Positions 17,391 to 25,960 of a stretch of 64,000 nucleotides of DNA are shown piece after piece; positions within the stretch are counted from its first letter, which is position 1, and each line of letters opens with the position of its first letter. The notes under the pieces were generated by a model that made no database searches, had not been told where the DNA came from, and saw only the letters and a program-made list of their open reading frames with translations. Position numbers and translations under genes: made by a program. The stretch is from DATJPW01 sp963752855. GTDB lineage: Bacteria; Desulfobacterota; Desulfomonilia; Desulfomonilales; Desulfomonilaceae. The stretch is taken from the NCBI GenBank assembly GCA_963752855.1, contig CAVVZX010000037.1, forward strand, positions 1-64,000. Direction: 5' to 3'.

Positions 17391-18275
17391 TTAAGAGTGA
17401 TATATGATGGCCACACATCCGATCAACCATATAATTGCGCACAGGAGCAACGGAAAATCAGTTAACAGCAACGCTGTAGGAGAGCCGCCATCCTCTCTCC
17501 TGTAAATCAAATACATATAACGGAACATGCCGTACGTTACCAGGGGGATAGTGAACATCATCTTTTCGGCTTCTATTCCGGTCGCCGGATTACCGCGCAC
17601 TGAATAAAGACAATAGAAAATAAATGTCGAGGTAGCCACAACTTGCAGGAGCTGATCGAGAAGTGCGACATTATAATTTTCGAGCACCGGCCGATGACAG
17701 CTGGCGTCTTCGTTCAGCATCACTACTTCATGACGACGTTTTCCCAGAGCCAAGAAAATCGCCACTGAAAACGTGCACAATAACAACCAACTGGATACCG
17801 GTGATCCCATGGCGGCAGCGCCTGCCAAAACTCGAAGCAGGAAGCCGGTGGAAATGGACAACACGTCGAGAATGACCAAATGCTTTAGCGCCAGTGAATA
17901 TATAATCTGGAGGACGATATAACCCGCGAGATAAGCGTACGCTTGCAAAGGTGACCTGACGACGCCGGCAAGCAGCAGGGCGCCCACCAAGAGCACAGCC
18001 ACAAGAACCAGCGCATATCCAGCCGAAACTTGGCCCGAGGCCAGCGGACGGGTTTTCTTGAGCGGATGCGCTCTGTCCTGCTCCATGTCCATGTAATCGT
18101 TCAATATGTATCCGGCGGAGGAAGTCAGGCAGAAGGCCAGGCACATTGCAGTGACGCTGGCAAATTCTTCCGGCAGGAACAACTTCCCGCTGAAGACCAG
18201 CGGCATGTAGACAAAGCCGTTCTTGATCCACTGTGTAGGCCGTAAGAGCTTTAGGATATGTTTCCAAGAATTCAT
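17391..18275 (-). CDS. UbiA-family prenyltransferase, decaprenyl-phosphate phosphoribosyltransferase-like
   Basis: 294 residues, polytopic inner-membrane enzyme. It begins LLRPTQWIKNGFVYMPLVFS, as in decaprenyl-phosphate phosphoribosyltransferases (DPPR synthase). The first Asp-rich motif is LNDYMDMEQDRAHPLKK (about residues 58-74). The second region is less canonical, around LGKRRHEV. DPPR synthases join PRPP to a polyprenyl phosphate, the first step toward decaprenyl-phospho-arabinose. Other UbiA reactions cannot be excluded. Length and membrane pattern are typical and the gene is intact. Confidence 0.8.
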   Translation of the reverse strand: MNSWKHILKLLRPTQWIKNGFVYMPLVFSGKLFLPEEFASVTAMCLAFCLTSSAGYILNDYMDMEQDRAHPLKKTRPLASGQVSAGYALVLVAVLLVGALLLAGVVRSPLQAYAYLAGYIVLQIIYSLALKHLVILDVLSISTGFLLRVLAGAAAMGSPVSSWLLLCTFSVAIFLALGKRRHEVVMLNEDASCHRPVLENYNVALLDQLLQVVATSTFIFYCLYSVRGNPATGIEAEKMMFTIPLVTYGMFRYMYLIYRREDGGSPTALLLTDFPLLLCAIIWLIGCVAIIYHS

Positions 18276-18747
18276 GAGAATCGTTTAATGCCCTTGCTCG
18301 ATCCTTCGTGGAACGACTTTCCTAGCACAAATGCCGGTGAGTGTAAATTGAATCCATGCGCGCTGCCCTGGGATATCCACAGTGCCACGTATTGGTGGGA
18401 ACAGCAAGGCATCGAATTGGCCTTGACTCAAATTCAAGAAGATTGATGGTACTTATATGGACTGCCGTAACCTGTAATTTGTTAAACGCGCCGTGCCCCT
18501 CCGGTTGCGCGGGCGTGGTTCTGTCATTGCGAGGAGTGAAGCGGTGGGACAGGCGTCTCGCCTGTCTATTGGAAATGACGGGCAAGATGCCCGTCCCACC
18601 AACAATCCCCCAGGCTGGGAGATTGCTTCGCTCCGCTCGCAATGTCAGTCTTTGGCCGCACCCAACTGAAGAGTTACGAAGCGCCGACCGAACTCCTTGG
18701 TTCGACTGCGGAAATGAGTTATCCTTTGCAGAGCAAAGGGAGTCTAT
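18276..18747. other. Intergenic region mostly occupied by a dispersed repeat
   Basis: About 470 bases. The middle (18524-18647) is a repeat copy listed separately. No gene is supportable; a 131-codon open frame across it is a translation of the repeat. Confidence 0.6.
18524..18647. repeat. Dispersed ~124-bp repeat, copy A (GGGACAGGC...GCCTGTC type)
   Basis: Starts TCATTGCGAGGAGTGAAGCG, contains the hairpin GACAGGCGTCTCGCCTGTC and ATGACGGGCAAGATGCCCGTC, and ends GCTCGCAATGTCA. The ends are inverted repeats of each other (TCATTGCGAG / CTCGCAATG). A second copy with the same order is at 43938-44062. Repeats of this type are widespread in environmental bacteria; mechanism of spread unknown. Confidence 0.7.
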
Positions 18748-19041
18748 ATGAAGAATCAGGATGATTTGATACTTGAAGAAAATCGTCGAATCCGCCAGCT
18801 TAGAATAGTCACGGATCTTTTGATCCAGACCCTGATGACCAGACCGATGAGCCTGTCCGACGCGGATTCGATGATACATGGTGTAAGAAACCTTGCGTCC
18901 AAGCTATTTCCGGGCAAAGAGCACGTTTTCGATCTTATATATCTGCCCCGTTTCAGGAGAGCGCTTCGGGAAGCGGGCCTTGTGGAGCCGAAACTGTATG
19001 CGGTGTCCGGCGATAGGCGGGACAAACAAATCAGTGGGTAG
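18748..19041 (+). CDS. Hypothetical protein, 97 residues
   Basis: A soluble, charged, helical protein preceded by AAGGGAG at a suitable distance. Recognisable only as a compact domain (IRQLRIVTDLLIQTLM, then VFDLIYLPRFRRALREAGL). No membrane span or known motif. Lies 96 bases before the phosphoglycerate mutase on the same strand; coupling is possible but not shown. Confidence 0.5.
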   Translation: MKNQDDLILEENRRIRQLRIVTDLLIQTLMTRPMSLSDADSMIHGVRNLASKLFPGKEHVFDLIYLPRFRRALREAGLVEPKLYAVSGDRRDKQISG

Positions 19042-19137
19042 AATCGCGTGCAAGCATAAAACTAATGAAATTTCTCTGCGCGCGCTCTGCGTTCTCCGCG
19101 GTGAATTCCGGCTAATTCTCATCAGGAGGTTTGGAAC

Positions 19138-20357
19138 ATGTCCGACCTTGATATGATCAGGTCTCTTACCCAAAAAACCGACTCCAAGATTGTCCTGCTC
19201 GTAATGGACGGCCTGGGAGGACTCCCTCGAGAAACGCTGGGTCCCACGGAACTGGAAGCCGCGGATACCCCGCATATGAATCGGCTCGCGCGCGAAGGCA
19301 TGGTGGGGCTGATGCACCCGGTCGGCATCGGCATCTCTCCGGGCAGCGGGCCGGGCCATCTGGGACTCTTCGGTTACGATCCCATAAAATACCTGATCGG
19401 GAGAGGAGTGCTTGAAGCGGTCGGGATCGGTTTGAAAATCACTGACAAAGATGTGGCCGCTCGGGGTAACTTCTGCACAGTGGATGGGGACGGCATTATA
19501 ACAGATCGCCGCGCTGGCCGGATCTCCACCGAAGAATGCGCCCGCATGGTGGACCTTATCAAGGATATTACGTCTCGCCGGAGTCGAACTGATCGTAAGA
19601 CCGGTCCGTGATTACCGATTCGCACTCATACTCCGTGGGGATGGCCTGTCCGCTGCGCTGAATGAGACCGATCCGCAAAAGACAGGATTGAAACCCTTGC
19701 CGGTCCATGCCCTGGATGATTCGTCCGCCGCTAAACATACCGCGGACCTCGTTAATCAATGGGTGGAAAAAGTTCGAGATCGCATCAAGGAACGAGCATC
19801 CAGCCAATATGGTGACATTGCGAGGGTGGTCGCGCGAGCCGGGGCTCCCCTCTTTCGAAGACGTCTTCAAACTTAAAGCAGCGGCGCTGGCGGTTTACCC
19901 AATGTACAAAGGGCTTGCGAGCCTCGTGGGAATGACTCTGATCCCGGATCTCGCGAACCTTGACGATCAATTGGCGGCTTTGAAGAAGCACTGGGATTCC
20001 TTTGAATTCTTTTTCGTTCATTACAAATACACGGACAGCCGCGGGGAAGATGGGGACTTCGACGCCAAAGTCAAAGAGATCGAAAAAGTCGACGCGGTAA
20101 TTCCCCGAATACTGGAGCAAAAACCGGATGTGCTGGTAGTGACCGGGGACCACTCCACACCTGCCGTCCTGAAGTCCCATAGCTGGCACCCGGTCCCTGT
20201 GCTTTTCTGGGCGCCCGGGGTCACACGCGCGAATCCGGATGTGACTTCCTTCGGCGAAACCCATTGCCTGCGAGGAGCGTTAGGCCAATTCAGAGGACCC
20301 GACCTCATGAACCTGATAACCGCCCACGCTCTGAAACAAGCCAAATACGGCGCGTGA
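19138..20357 (+). CDS. apgM: Cofactor-independent phosphoglycerate mutase, archaeal type; two frame breaks
   Basis: Interconverts 3- and 2-phosphoglycerate in glycolysis/gluconeogenesis with two metal ions. Visible motifs: VLLVMDGLGG (metal-binding Asp, about residue 24), ISPGSGPGHLGLFGYDP (phosphoserine region, about 67-83) and near the C-terminus VVTGDHSTP. AGGAGG precedes the ATG. The coding frame changes near 19574 (dropping a T gives ITLAGVELIVRPV) and near 19795 (to give HPANMVTLRGWSREPGLP). Read through both breaks the protein is about 405 residues, the family's usual size, so sequencing indels are more likely than inactivation. A hairpin repeat follows 50 bases downstream. Confidence 0.85.
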
Positions 20358-20407
20358 CGGCGAAGGAGGAGGAGAGGAAGAGAAGAAGAAGAAGAAGAAA
20401 GACTTCC

Positions 20408-20465
20408 GGAGGAAACTTTTTTGCAAAAAAGTTTCCTCCAAACCTCCTTCAAAAAACTCTTAATT
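20408..20465. repeat. TTTTGCAAAA palindrome family, copy 2 (perfect 32-bp palindrome plus tail)
   Basis: GGAGGAAACTTTTTTG at 20408-20423 is followed directly by its exact reverse complement to 20439. A conserved tail, CCTCCTTCAAAAAACTCTTA, follows. It lies 50 bases after apgM, preceded by a purine-only tract (20364-20402). The T run is inside the stem, not after it, so this is not a standard terminator. Confidence 0.8.
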
Positions 20466-20646
20466 AGGCGAGTCAGCGAATGTGCATTGAATCAACGCCT
20501 CGGCGCAACCAGGGATTGCGTATGGGAGCAACAGCCTTTGCATGGCTTCAAAACTGTTCGCATCTAGTTTATTATCGCGAGGTTAGCATAGACATCGAAT
20601 CAGCTTCTTCTCAGCTCTGACGCCGAAGGCGACAAAGAGCCATAAT

Positions 20647-20712
20647 AGGAGTTTTTGGGGAGGGGTCTGGGGAGGGCGTTTTTGCAAAAACGCCCTCCCC
20701 AGAATTCCTACC
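20647..20712. repeat. TTTTGCAAAA palindrome family, copy 3 (perfect 36-bp palindrome, reverse orientation)
   Basis: AGGAGTTTTTGGGGAGGGG (tail, reverse orientation) precedes CTGGGGAGGGCGTTTTTG (20667-20684) and its exact complement to 20702. Compared with copy 2 the stem sequence differs at several positions but both sides change together, so pairing is kept. It lies just upstream of the GSCFA gene. Confidence 0.8.
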
Positions 20713-20744
20713 TCCTCCGGAGGCATCACAAATGGCGCGGTCGG

Positions 20745-21681
20745 ATGTTCATCCTGTTCATACATTTTGAGTCGTGGCAGGTTTGGCCGGGTTCTTACGA
20801 CAATCCGCAGCTTGACGGATCGTATCCGCGGCCCGGCGATTGCGACCTGAAGATCACAAGCTCTACCCGCGTTGCATCTATGGGCTCATGCTTTGCACGC
20901 GAAATCAAAAACGTGCTGATAAGAGAAGGTTTTTCGTACATAACAGAGGAGACGGCTCATCCGGCCACCGTACATGCCAGCGCTGCCTGGGAGCGAGTGT
21001 ACAACGTTTTCTGCATGCGCCAGATTTTCGAATATACATTCGGGGAGTGGAACCCCGCCCTTCGGTGGTGGAAGGCGCCGGAATCCGGGAAAATCCAGGA
21101 CCCATTCCGCAGAATAGTGCTCTATGACAATCAGGAGCAGGCCGAGGCGGATTTTGAAAATCATAAGAGATGCTCACGAAGGGCCTTGGAGCAGGCCGAG
21201 GTTCTGATCTTGACTCTCGGGCTAACTGAAATCTGGGAAGACACGATCGACGGCTCGGTAATCTGTTTACCGTCGGGCCCATACGTCGACGAAGGTGGCG
21301 ATATGAGCCGCTATCGCTTTCGAGTCAGCAGGTACGCGGAGAATCTCGCAAACCTGGAGCGCATTTATTCATTAATGGCCAGAGCATAACCCGGGATGCG
21401 AAATCATTGTCACGGTCTCGCCGGTCCATCTTTGGGCCACGTTTCGGGAAGATTCCGACGTAATAAGCGCGAGTTGCAATTCCAAATCCACTCTTCGGGC
21501 CGTGGCGGACGAGTTCGTAGCGCGGCATGAAAATGCCCATTATTTTCCGGCATTCGAGATCGCCACAATATACCGGCCGATGATGGGGCAATCGATTTTC
21601 ACCGAGGGAAGAGAAAATTTCCACGTCAACCGGGAGACAGTCGAACTTATCATGAAATCCTTCTTCCAATTCTATTGTTAG
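20745..21681 (+). CDS. GSCFA-family protein (SGNH-hydrolase-like); one frame break
   Basis: The family's namesake motif is present as MGSCFAREI (about residues 46-54), preceded by PGSYDNPQLDGSYPRP. Further family blocks are ILTLGLTEIWED and, after a frame change near 21382, VTVSPVHLWATF and a C-terminal FTEGRENFHVN. Removing one base from GCCAGAGCAT gives LMAEHNPGCEIIVTVSPV, and the frame then runs to TAG 21679-21681. About 310 residues in all. GSCFA proteins are related to GDSL/SGNH lipases and acyltransferases of cell-surface glycans; the substrate is unknown. The start is uncertain. Confidence 0.75.
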
Positions 21682-21763
21682 AAATAAATTTTTGCGAACC
21701 CTCTCGTCAGTTTTTTCAGAAGCTTACGCGTGCTTCCTAGAAATATGCTTTAATATTGCATGG

Positions 21764-21793
21764 TTGACAACTATCTTAATAAATTGATAAAAT
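21764..21793 (+). promoter_or_regulatory. Sigma-70-type promoter
   Basis: TTGACA (21764-21769), an 18-base spacer and TAAAAT (21788-21793), in an AT-rich stretch after the GSCFA gene. It points toward the hydrolase gene and is close to consensus at both boxes. Confidence 0.5.
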
Positions 21794-22103
21794 CATCTCG
21801 TTGGGGAGGGAAATCCTTTATTTGTTGGGATTTTCGTCCCTATGTTTGTTCTTATGGATTGGTTGTCGCGACGCTCGCGTCGGGAGTGTAGAAGTTCTTA
21901 CTACGGTCAGGGTCTGCCGAACGCCGCATCCGCGCTCTTGACAGATCTTCAGAAAGCGGAGCGCCAGGGGAAAAACTCTGCATTCAGCGGAGCAGTTTGT
22001 TCTCCCGTGGACCACTCTTTCAGAAAACTGCCATCTGGTTCGGAAGGCTGCGATCTGGCGAGAGGTCGGCTTACCCGCACACCAGAACCAAGAACATCAT
22101 ATT

Positions 22104-22165
22104 ATAGGAGTTTTTGGGGAGGGGCCTGGGGAGGGCGTTTTTGCAAAAACGCCTTCCCCGGCAGC
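22104..22165. repeat. TTTTGCAAAA palindrome family, copy 4, at the 5' edge of the hydrolase gene
   Basis: ATAGGAGTTTTTGGGGAGGGG tail-type sequence followed by GGGGAGGGCGTTTTTG (22128-22143) and its complement to 22159 with one G-T mismatch. Close to copy 3. It lies directly before the signal-peptide codons of the next gene, which has no ordinary start codon between itself and the element. Confidence 0.75.
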
Positions 22166-22219
22166 TCTTCAAAAATCTTATTTGCTGTTACGCTGCTGGC
22201 GCTCTGTTCCTGCACGATC

Positions 22220-23059
22220 ATGTCCCAGTCCCCTTATTTGGATCAGAAGACCCAGGTAACTGTTCTTGAAGACGGTTGCGGGCTGAAAACGTCGGAGCAG
22301 GGCCACATTCCGTATCAGCGGTGGTTGATTCCCCCGTGGGACGAGGACACGCGCTACGTGTGGCTGGTCGGCAATTACGATTTCAGGAAATACGACCGGG
22401 TCGACATGGTCTTATATTTCCACGGTACGCAACCAAAAGATTATTATGAGGTTTTTCGTAAAGAACTCGAACAGTTGGCAGTCAAAAGGCCGGATCGGCC
22501 CTTTCTCTTCGTGGGTATGGTTGATAAACCTCATATCGGGCCTGAATGCGGAGACACGGATCGTTGGGGCATTTTGGTCCCGAAACGCGGGGAACGGCCG
22601 GAAGCCCTGTTCGAGGTGCTGAATCAGATCTTCAAAGCTTTTCGAGCGAGGTTCCCCAATATTAAAAAGGACAACACCCACATTGTGCTCACGGGCTTTT
22701 CGGGCGGCGGCAAAGTGCTGAGCGCGATTGGCAATTGGCTGGCCCGTAGCGACAAGGACGATCCTTACGCGGAGGTTTTCAGGTCCCGATTGAGCAAGAT
22801 TGTGTATTTCGATTGCTGGTTTGATAAGGACGTGGTTGAAACCATACCCACATTGTTGGAGGACAATCCCGGCATGAAGATAGTGGGTACGGTCCACATG
22901 AAAAAACCCATGGAACACGCCTCGATACTTGCCAACAAATTCAAGATGAAGGCTGACAAGAAGAAACATGAATTGATAACTCCGGACGGCAGATTGACCA
23001 TCTATCAGGACGACTCCCACTGGCAAGCAATGATCAGCCGCCTCAAGGAAGCATTGTAA
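22220..23059 (+). CDS. Alpha/beta-hydrolase-fold protein, probably a lipoprotein; start uncertain
   Basis: An esterase-like protein of about 280 residues: an oxyanion-type FHGTQ, the nucleophile elbow GFSGGGKV, an acidic region (YFDCWFD) and a C-terminal DDSHWQAM with the likely catalytic His. Directly upstream in frame are codons for a hydrophobic signal ending in cysteines (LFAVTLLALCSC), so the native protein is probably a lipoprotein beginning near 22165. No ATG, GTG or TTG lies there in frame because palindrome copy 4 occupies the site. The first ATG is 22220, within the mature part. Substrate unknown. Confidence 0.65.
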   Translation: MSQSPYLDQKTQVTVLEDGCGLKTSEQGHIPYQRWLIPPWDEDTRYVWLVGNYDFRKYDRVDMVLYFHGTQPKDYYEVFRKELEQLAVKRPDRPFLFVGMVDKPHIGPECGDTDRWGILVPKRGERPEALFEVLNQIFKAFRARFPNIKKDNTHIVLTGFSGGGKVLSAIGNWLARSDKDDPYAEVFRSRLSKIVYFDCWFDKDVVETIPTLLEDNPGMKIVGTVHMKKPMEHASILANKFKMKADKKKHELITPDGRLTIYQDDSHWQAMISRLKEAL

Positions 23060-23118
23060 TTCTTGGTGAACCCATTTTAGTTTTCGTGATGCGAAGCTTG
23101 TCAGGACGCTGCCAGGGC

Positions 23119-23428
23119 CATAGGCGTTGACTTAACGTATCAGGGAATCTGGTCGATCCCAGAGGGCCGATACATGATAGTAGCCCGGCGATTCGTCGTT
23201 CCGTGGGTATCACCCACGAGCTATCATTGTAGCTTCCCGTTAGGGACTTGGCAAGATCGTGGTCTAGCACCTATGTGGTCATGACCTTCAGCCGTCCCTA
23301 TGGGACTCGAACAATAGTCTCGTATTCACTTTGCCCGCAAACAGGCGATAAATCGCCTGCCTACTATCATGGATCGTTCACTCTGGAAGCACTGATGAGT
23401 GAAGACTCTTAAGATTAAACGCCTATGC
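23119..23428. repeat. Nested inverted-repeat element, about 310 bp
   Basis: The outer arms are CATAGGCGTTGACTTAA (from 23119) and CTTAAGATTAAACGCCTATG (23408-23427), complementary with a 2-base bulge. The inner arms CGATACATGATAGTAG (23168-23183) and CTACTATCATGGATCG (23361-23376) differ at one position. Inside are hairpins CGTGGGT-ATC-ACCCACG (23202-23218) and AGGCGAT-AA-ATCGCCT (23343-23358). The end shares TAGGCG-TTGACTTAAC with the element at 10507. MITE-like, no transposase. Confidence 0.5.
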
Positions 23429-23564
23429 CAAACCTTCAGAGCCCGATATGTGAGCAGCTTTCTAAGCAGGATGTGTCGTTCAGCGTCAGGTTCTTGCCCA
23501 CGGTAGGTGAGGGAACGTTCAATAAGAAAGTCCTCGTAGATGCTCAAGCATACAATAGGCGCCC

Positions 23565-23767
23565 TTAAGGCTTTCCGGAATCGAGACGCCCAAGTTCTTC
23601 GTGTGGTTTCAATCCACTCTCCAATAACTACTTCAGCACTGGCTATTGCTTCTTGATAAGTCGCTCCATCGAGCCGCGCAGCCGGGTAGTTCGGGGACCT
23701 CTGCTATGAAAGCATGGTCCTCGTCGCTCCAGTAAATGATAATCTCATACCTATATTTGTGGGCCAT
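23565..23767 (-). pseudogene. hicB: HicB-family antitoxin relic, two frame breaks
   Basis: From ATG 23767 the minus strand reads MAHKYRYEIIIYWSDEDHAF, then EVPELPGCAADGATYQEA and IGEWIETTRELGR. This is the HicB partial-RNase-H fold that neutralises the HicA mRNA interferase. Two single-base removals (near 23690 and 23605) are needed for the 66-residue protein to run to the TAA at 23565-23567. No hicA toxin gene is recognisable on either side, so this is either an orphan antitoxin with sequence errors or a dead module. Confidence 0.65.
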
Positions 23768-24327
23768 TTTCTGTCGGACTCCCAAGATGATATTTTAGGA
23801 TGAGTTGTAACTGACTATGCTTAACTTGATACGGTTTGGCCTTTCCAGCAGCGATTTGGGCTGTAAGTTCAATATCTGATCCACTTCACGCTTGGCGAAT
23901 GATGTGGTGATCTTCCACGTAATTGACGTTCCTGAAATCAACCAGATTTCGCAGTGAGGCCACACATGCGCTCAAAATTGCATATTCGCATCTGACGCCG
24001 CCGAAGAGTATCCTGATGTCAGCCGGACTTTCTCATGCTCAGCTCATGATGTTCAACAATCATCGATTAAACGTCCTAATATGTGAGACGAACAAACAAG
24101 TCCTGCCCGATTTCAAGGGCAATTAAGAAGGGAAATAGATCAATCTCTTTCGGCTTCGAGCATACATTTCCCGGATCTCTCGGTCAGTCATGATCTCCAT
24201 CATGGCTTACACCCAATCAGGCTCAACAATCATCTGTTATTACAGCCTCTTATCTCCTGGGTCTCCTTGACTGCTGTTGGCTGGATGTGATATAGATGCT
24301 CCCGCGAAGAAGATCTGGAGTGAATAT

Positions 24328-25627
24328 ATGTCCTCCTCCCCTGACCAAGCCTTAGAAGAGAAATACAATGACACCGTAAGCTTCCTTTACAGCCTGGAAC
24401 GGTTCGGCATCTTGTTAGGCTTGGAAAATATACGCTTCGTTGCTGGAGCAACTAGGCAATCCTCAGAAGTCATTTCCGGTGGTTCATGTGGCGGGCAGTA
24501 ACGGCAAAGGCTCCACTTCGGCGTTCATATTCGGCATTCTGCGGGAGGCAGGCTACAAAACCGCGCTGTATACATCGCCACACTTGAACGATTTTCGCGA
24601 ACGGATCAGGGTCAACGGCTCCCTGGTCCCCAAAGAAGCGATCATCGAATCCACTGAAAAAATCCGTCGTATTTACGATCCGGAACGAACTACTTTCTTC
24701 GAGTTTACCACTGCGGTCGCATTCGATTTCATAGCTCAGGCCAAACCGGACATAGCGGTGATTGAGGTGGGGCTTGGCGGCAGGCTGGACGCCACTAATA
24801 CAGTCGAGCCGCTTGTCACGGTGATTACCGACATTTCTCGGGAGCATGAGGATTACCTCGGCGTGGGAATAGCCGCTGTTGCTGGAGAAAAGGCCGGCAT
24901 TATCAAACCGGGTATCCCGTTAGTAACCGGCGCGGGACGAAGTGAAGCTCGCAAGGTTATCCTCGAAGCAGCACGGAGTGCCTCCGCTGCGGTCAAGGAG
25001 TTCGGAAAGCAATTCGCGGCGAAAAGGACCGGCGCCAACGTCTTCATCTACAGATCTGACAAATTGGTCCTGGATGATGTTTCTCTCACCATGCCCGGCA
25101 GCCACCAAATGAAGAATGCAGCGCTTGCCATAGCCGTCGCGGAGGAATTGCGCGATCAGGGATACAAGATTTCAGAAACCGCGATCAGGGACGGAATCCA
25201 AAAAACCGTGTTCCCGGGCAGATTCGAGATCCTCCGCAGGCGTCCGGATGTCATAATCGACGGGGCCCACACCCCTGAAGGGATGAGGCTTTTAAAGAGC
25301 GCTTTCAGGCGCCTTTATCCCGGAACCAAGGCCCTTTTGCTGTTGGGGATGCTGCAGGACAAGAATTATGAGGCGCTGGTCGATATCATAGCGCCCATTG
25401 CTCGCGAGGTCGTCTGCGTGCCGCCGCAGGGAACGCGGGCGCTCGATCCTGAAAAGCTGGCGCTATTGGTTCGCAAAAAAGGGATACCCGCAAACTCGGT
25501 CTCGGATATTGCGGAAGGATTCGAAATGCTCGTTAACAAGGCAAAAGAGCATGACGTAGTCCTGGCCGCGGGATCGCTCTACATGATCGGTCCGGTGCGA
25601 CGGGCCTGCGGGATTGGGGACGAGTGA
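24328..25627 (+). CDS. folC: Folylpolyglutamate synthase / dihydrofolate synthase; one frame break
   Basis: Adds glutamate to (dihydro)folate with ATP. It starts MSSSPDQALEEKYNDTVSF and YSLERFGILLGLENIRSL, then VVHVAGSNGKGSTSAFI (P-loop, about residues 45-60), YTSPHLNDFRERI and AVIEVGLGGRLDATN, with the C-terminal ligase domain containing VIIDGAHTPEGM. The frame changes near 24436, where one T too many in CGCTTCG separates GLENI from LLEQLG. Restored length is about 432 residues, normal for FolC. The gene is essential in most bacteria, so the break is probably a sequencing indel. Alternative starts in the second frame would lose the N-terminal substrate-binding part. Confidence 0.9.
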
Positions 25628-25660
25628 TTCACCGTCAGAACCATAGTCGCTAGCTTGAAG

Positions 25661-25764
25661 CAAAGTTCCCCCCTTTTCTAAAGGGGGGACAGGGGGGATT
25701 TTGAGATAAGAGATTGAGAATGCGTTAAATCCCCTAAATCCCCCTTTAGAAAAGGGGGACTTTG
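25661..25764. repeat. CCCCCCTTT-type inverted repeat element, 104 bp
   Basis: The ends CAAAGTTCCCCCCTTTTCTA and CTTTAGAAAAGGGGGACTTTG are reverse complements apart from two small differences, with GGGGGGATTT and AAATCCCCC inside. Located between folC and lptD. A shorter version of the same repeat lies in frame inside the penicillin acylase gene at 48444. Confidence 0.7.
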
Positions 25765-25960
25765 ATCCGATGAATCGGTTAAATGATTTCTGGACGTTTC
25801 GGGAGCGACGAACTATAAGGGCTCAGCGGGTGTCTAATCCTCGGATCCCGACGGAAATTTTGCCGTGGAGTCTTCCATTAGCAACAGAATCGAAACAAAC
25901 CCTGGACGGCAAGACAGCTGCACAATGGCATTGCTCGGGTGGCGGCCGAGTCGATCCGGG

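Larger units (their letters stand above)
21682..22219. other. Intergenic region with a promoter and a palindrome copy
   Basis: About 540 bases between GSCFA and the hydrolase. It contains a good promoter (21764-21793) and palindrome copy 4 (22104-22165). An open frame runs through from 21842 into the hydrolase gene, but its codons before about 22168 are low-complexity and repeat-derived. Confidence 0.5.
23060..24327. other. Repeat-rich 1.27-kb region with gene relics
   Basis: Contains nested inverted repeats (23119-23428) and a broken hicB (23565-23767). On the minus strand at 24123-24203 a 26-codon frame (MTDREIREMYARSRKRL) may be the end of another small gene. On the minus strand around 23890-24015 a stretch reading IRILFGGVRCEYAILSAC looks protein-like but has stops. 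No intact gene is supportable. Confidence 0.5.

Noticed and set aside
18356..18751. 131-codon frame upstream of the 97-residue protein
   Set aside because: Mostly translates the dispersed repeat at 18524-18647.
20408..20465. Palindromes as ordinary Rho-independent terminators
   Set aside because: The T run is inside the stem, arms are symmetric in both directions, and several copies precede genes. Some may still terminate transcription.
21842..22167. N-terminal extension of the hydrolase from 21842
   Set aside because: Residues are low-complexity and derived from palindrome copy 4; a signal peptide begins only after it.
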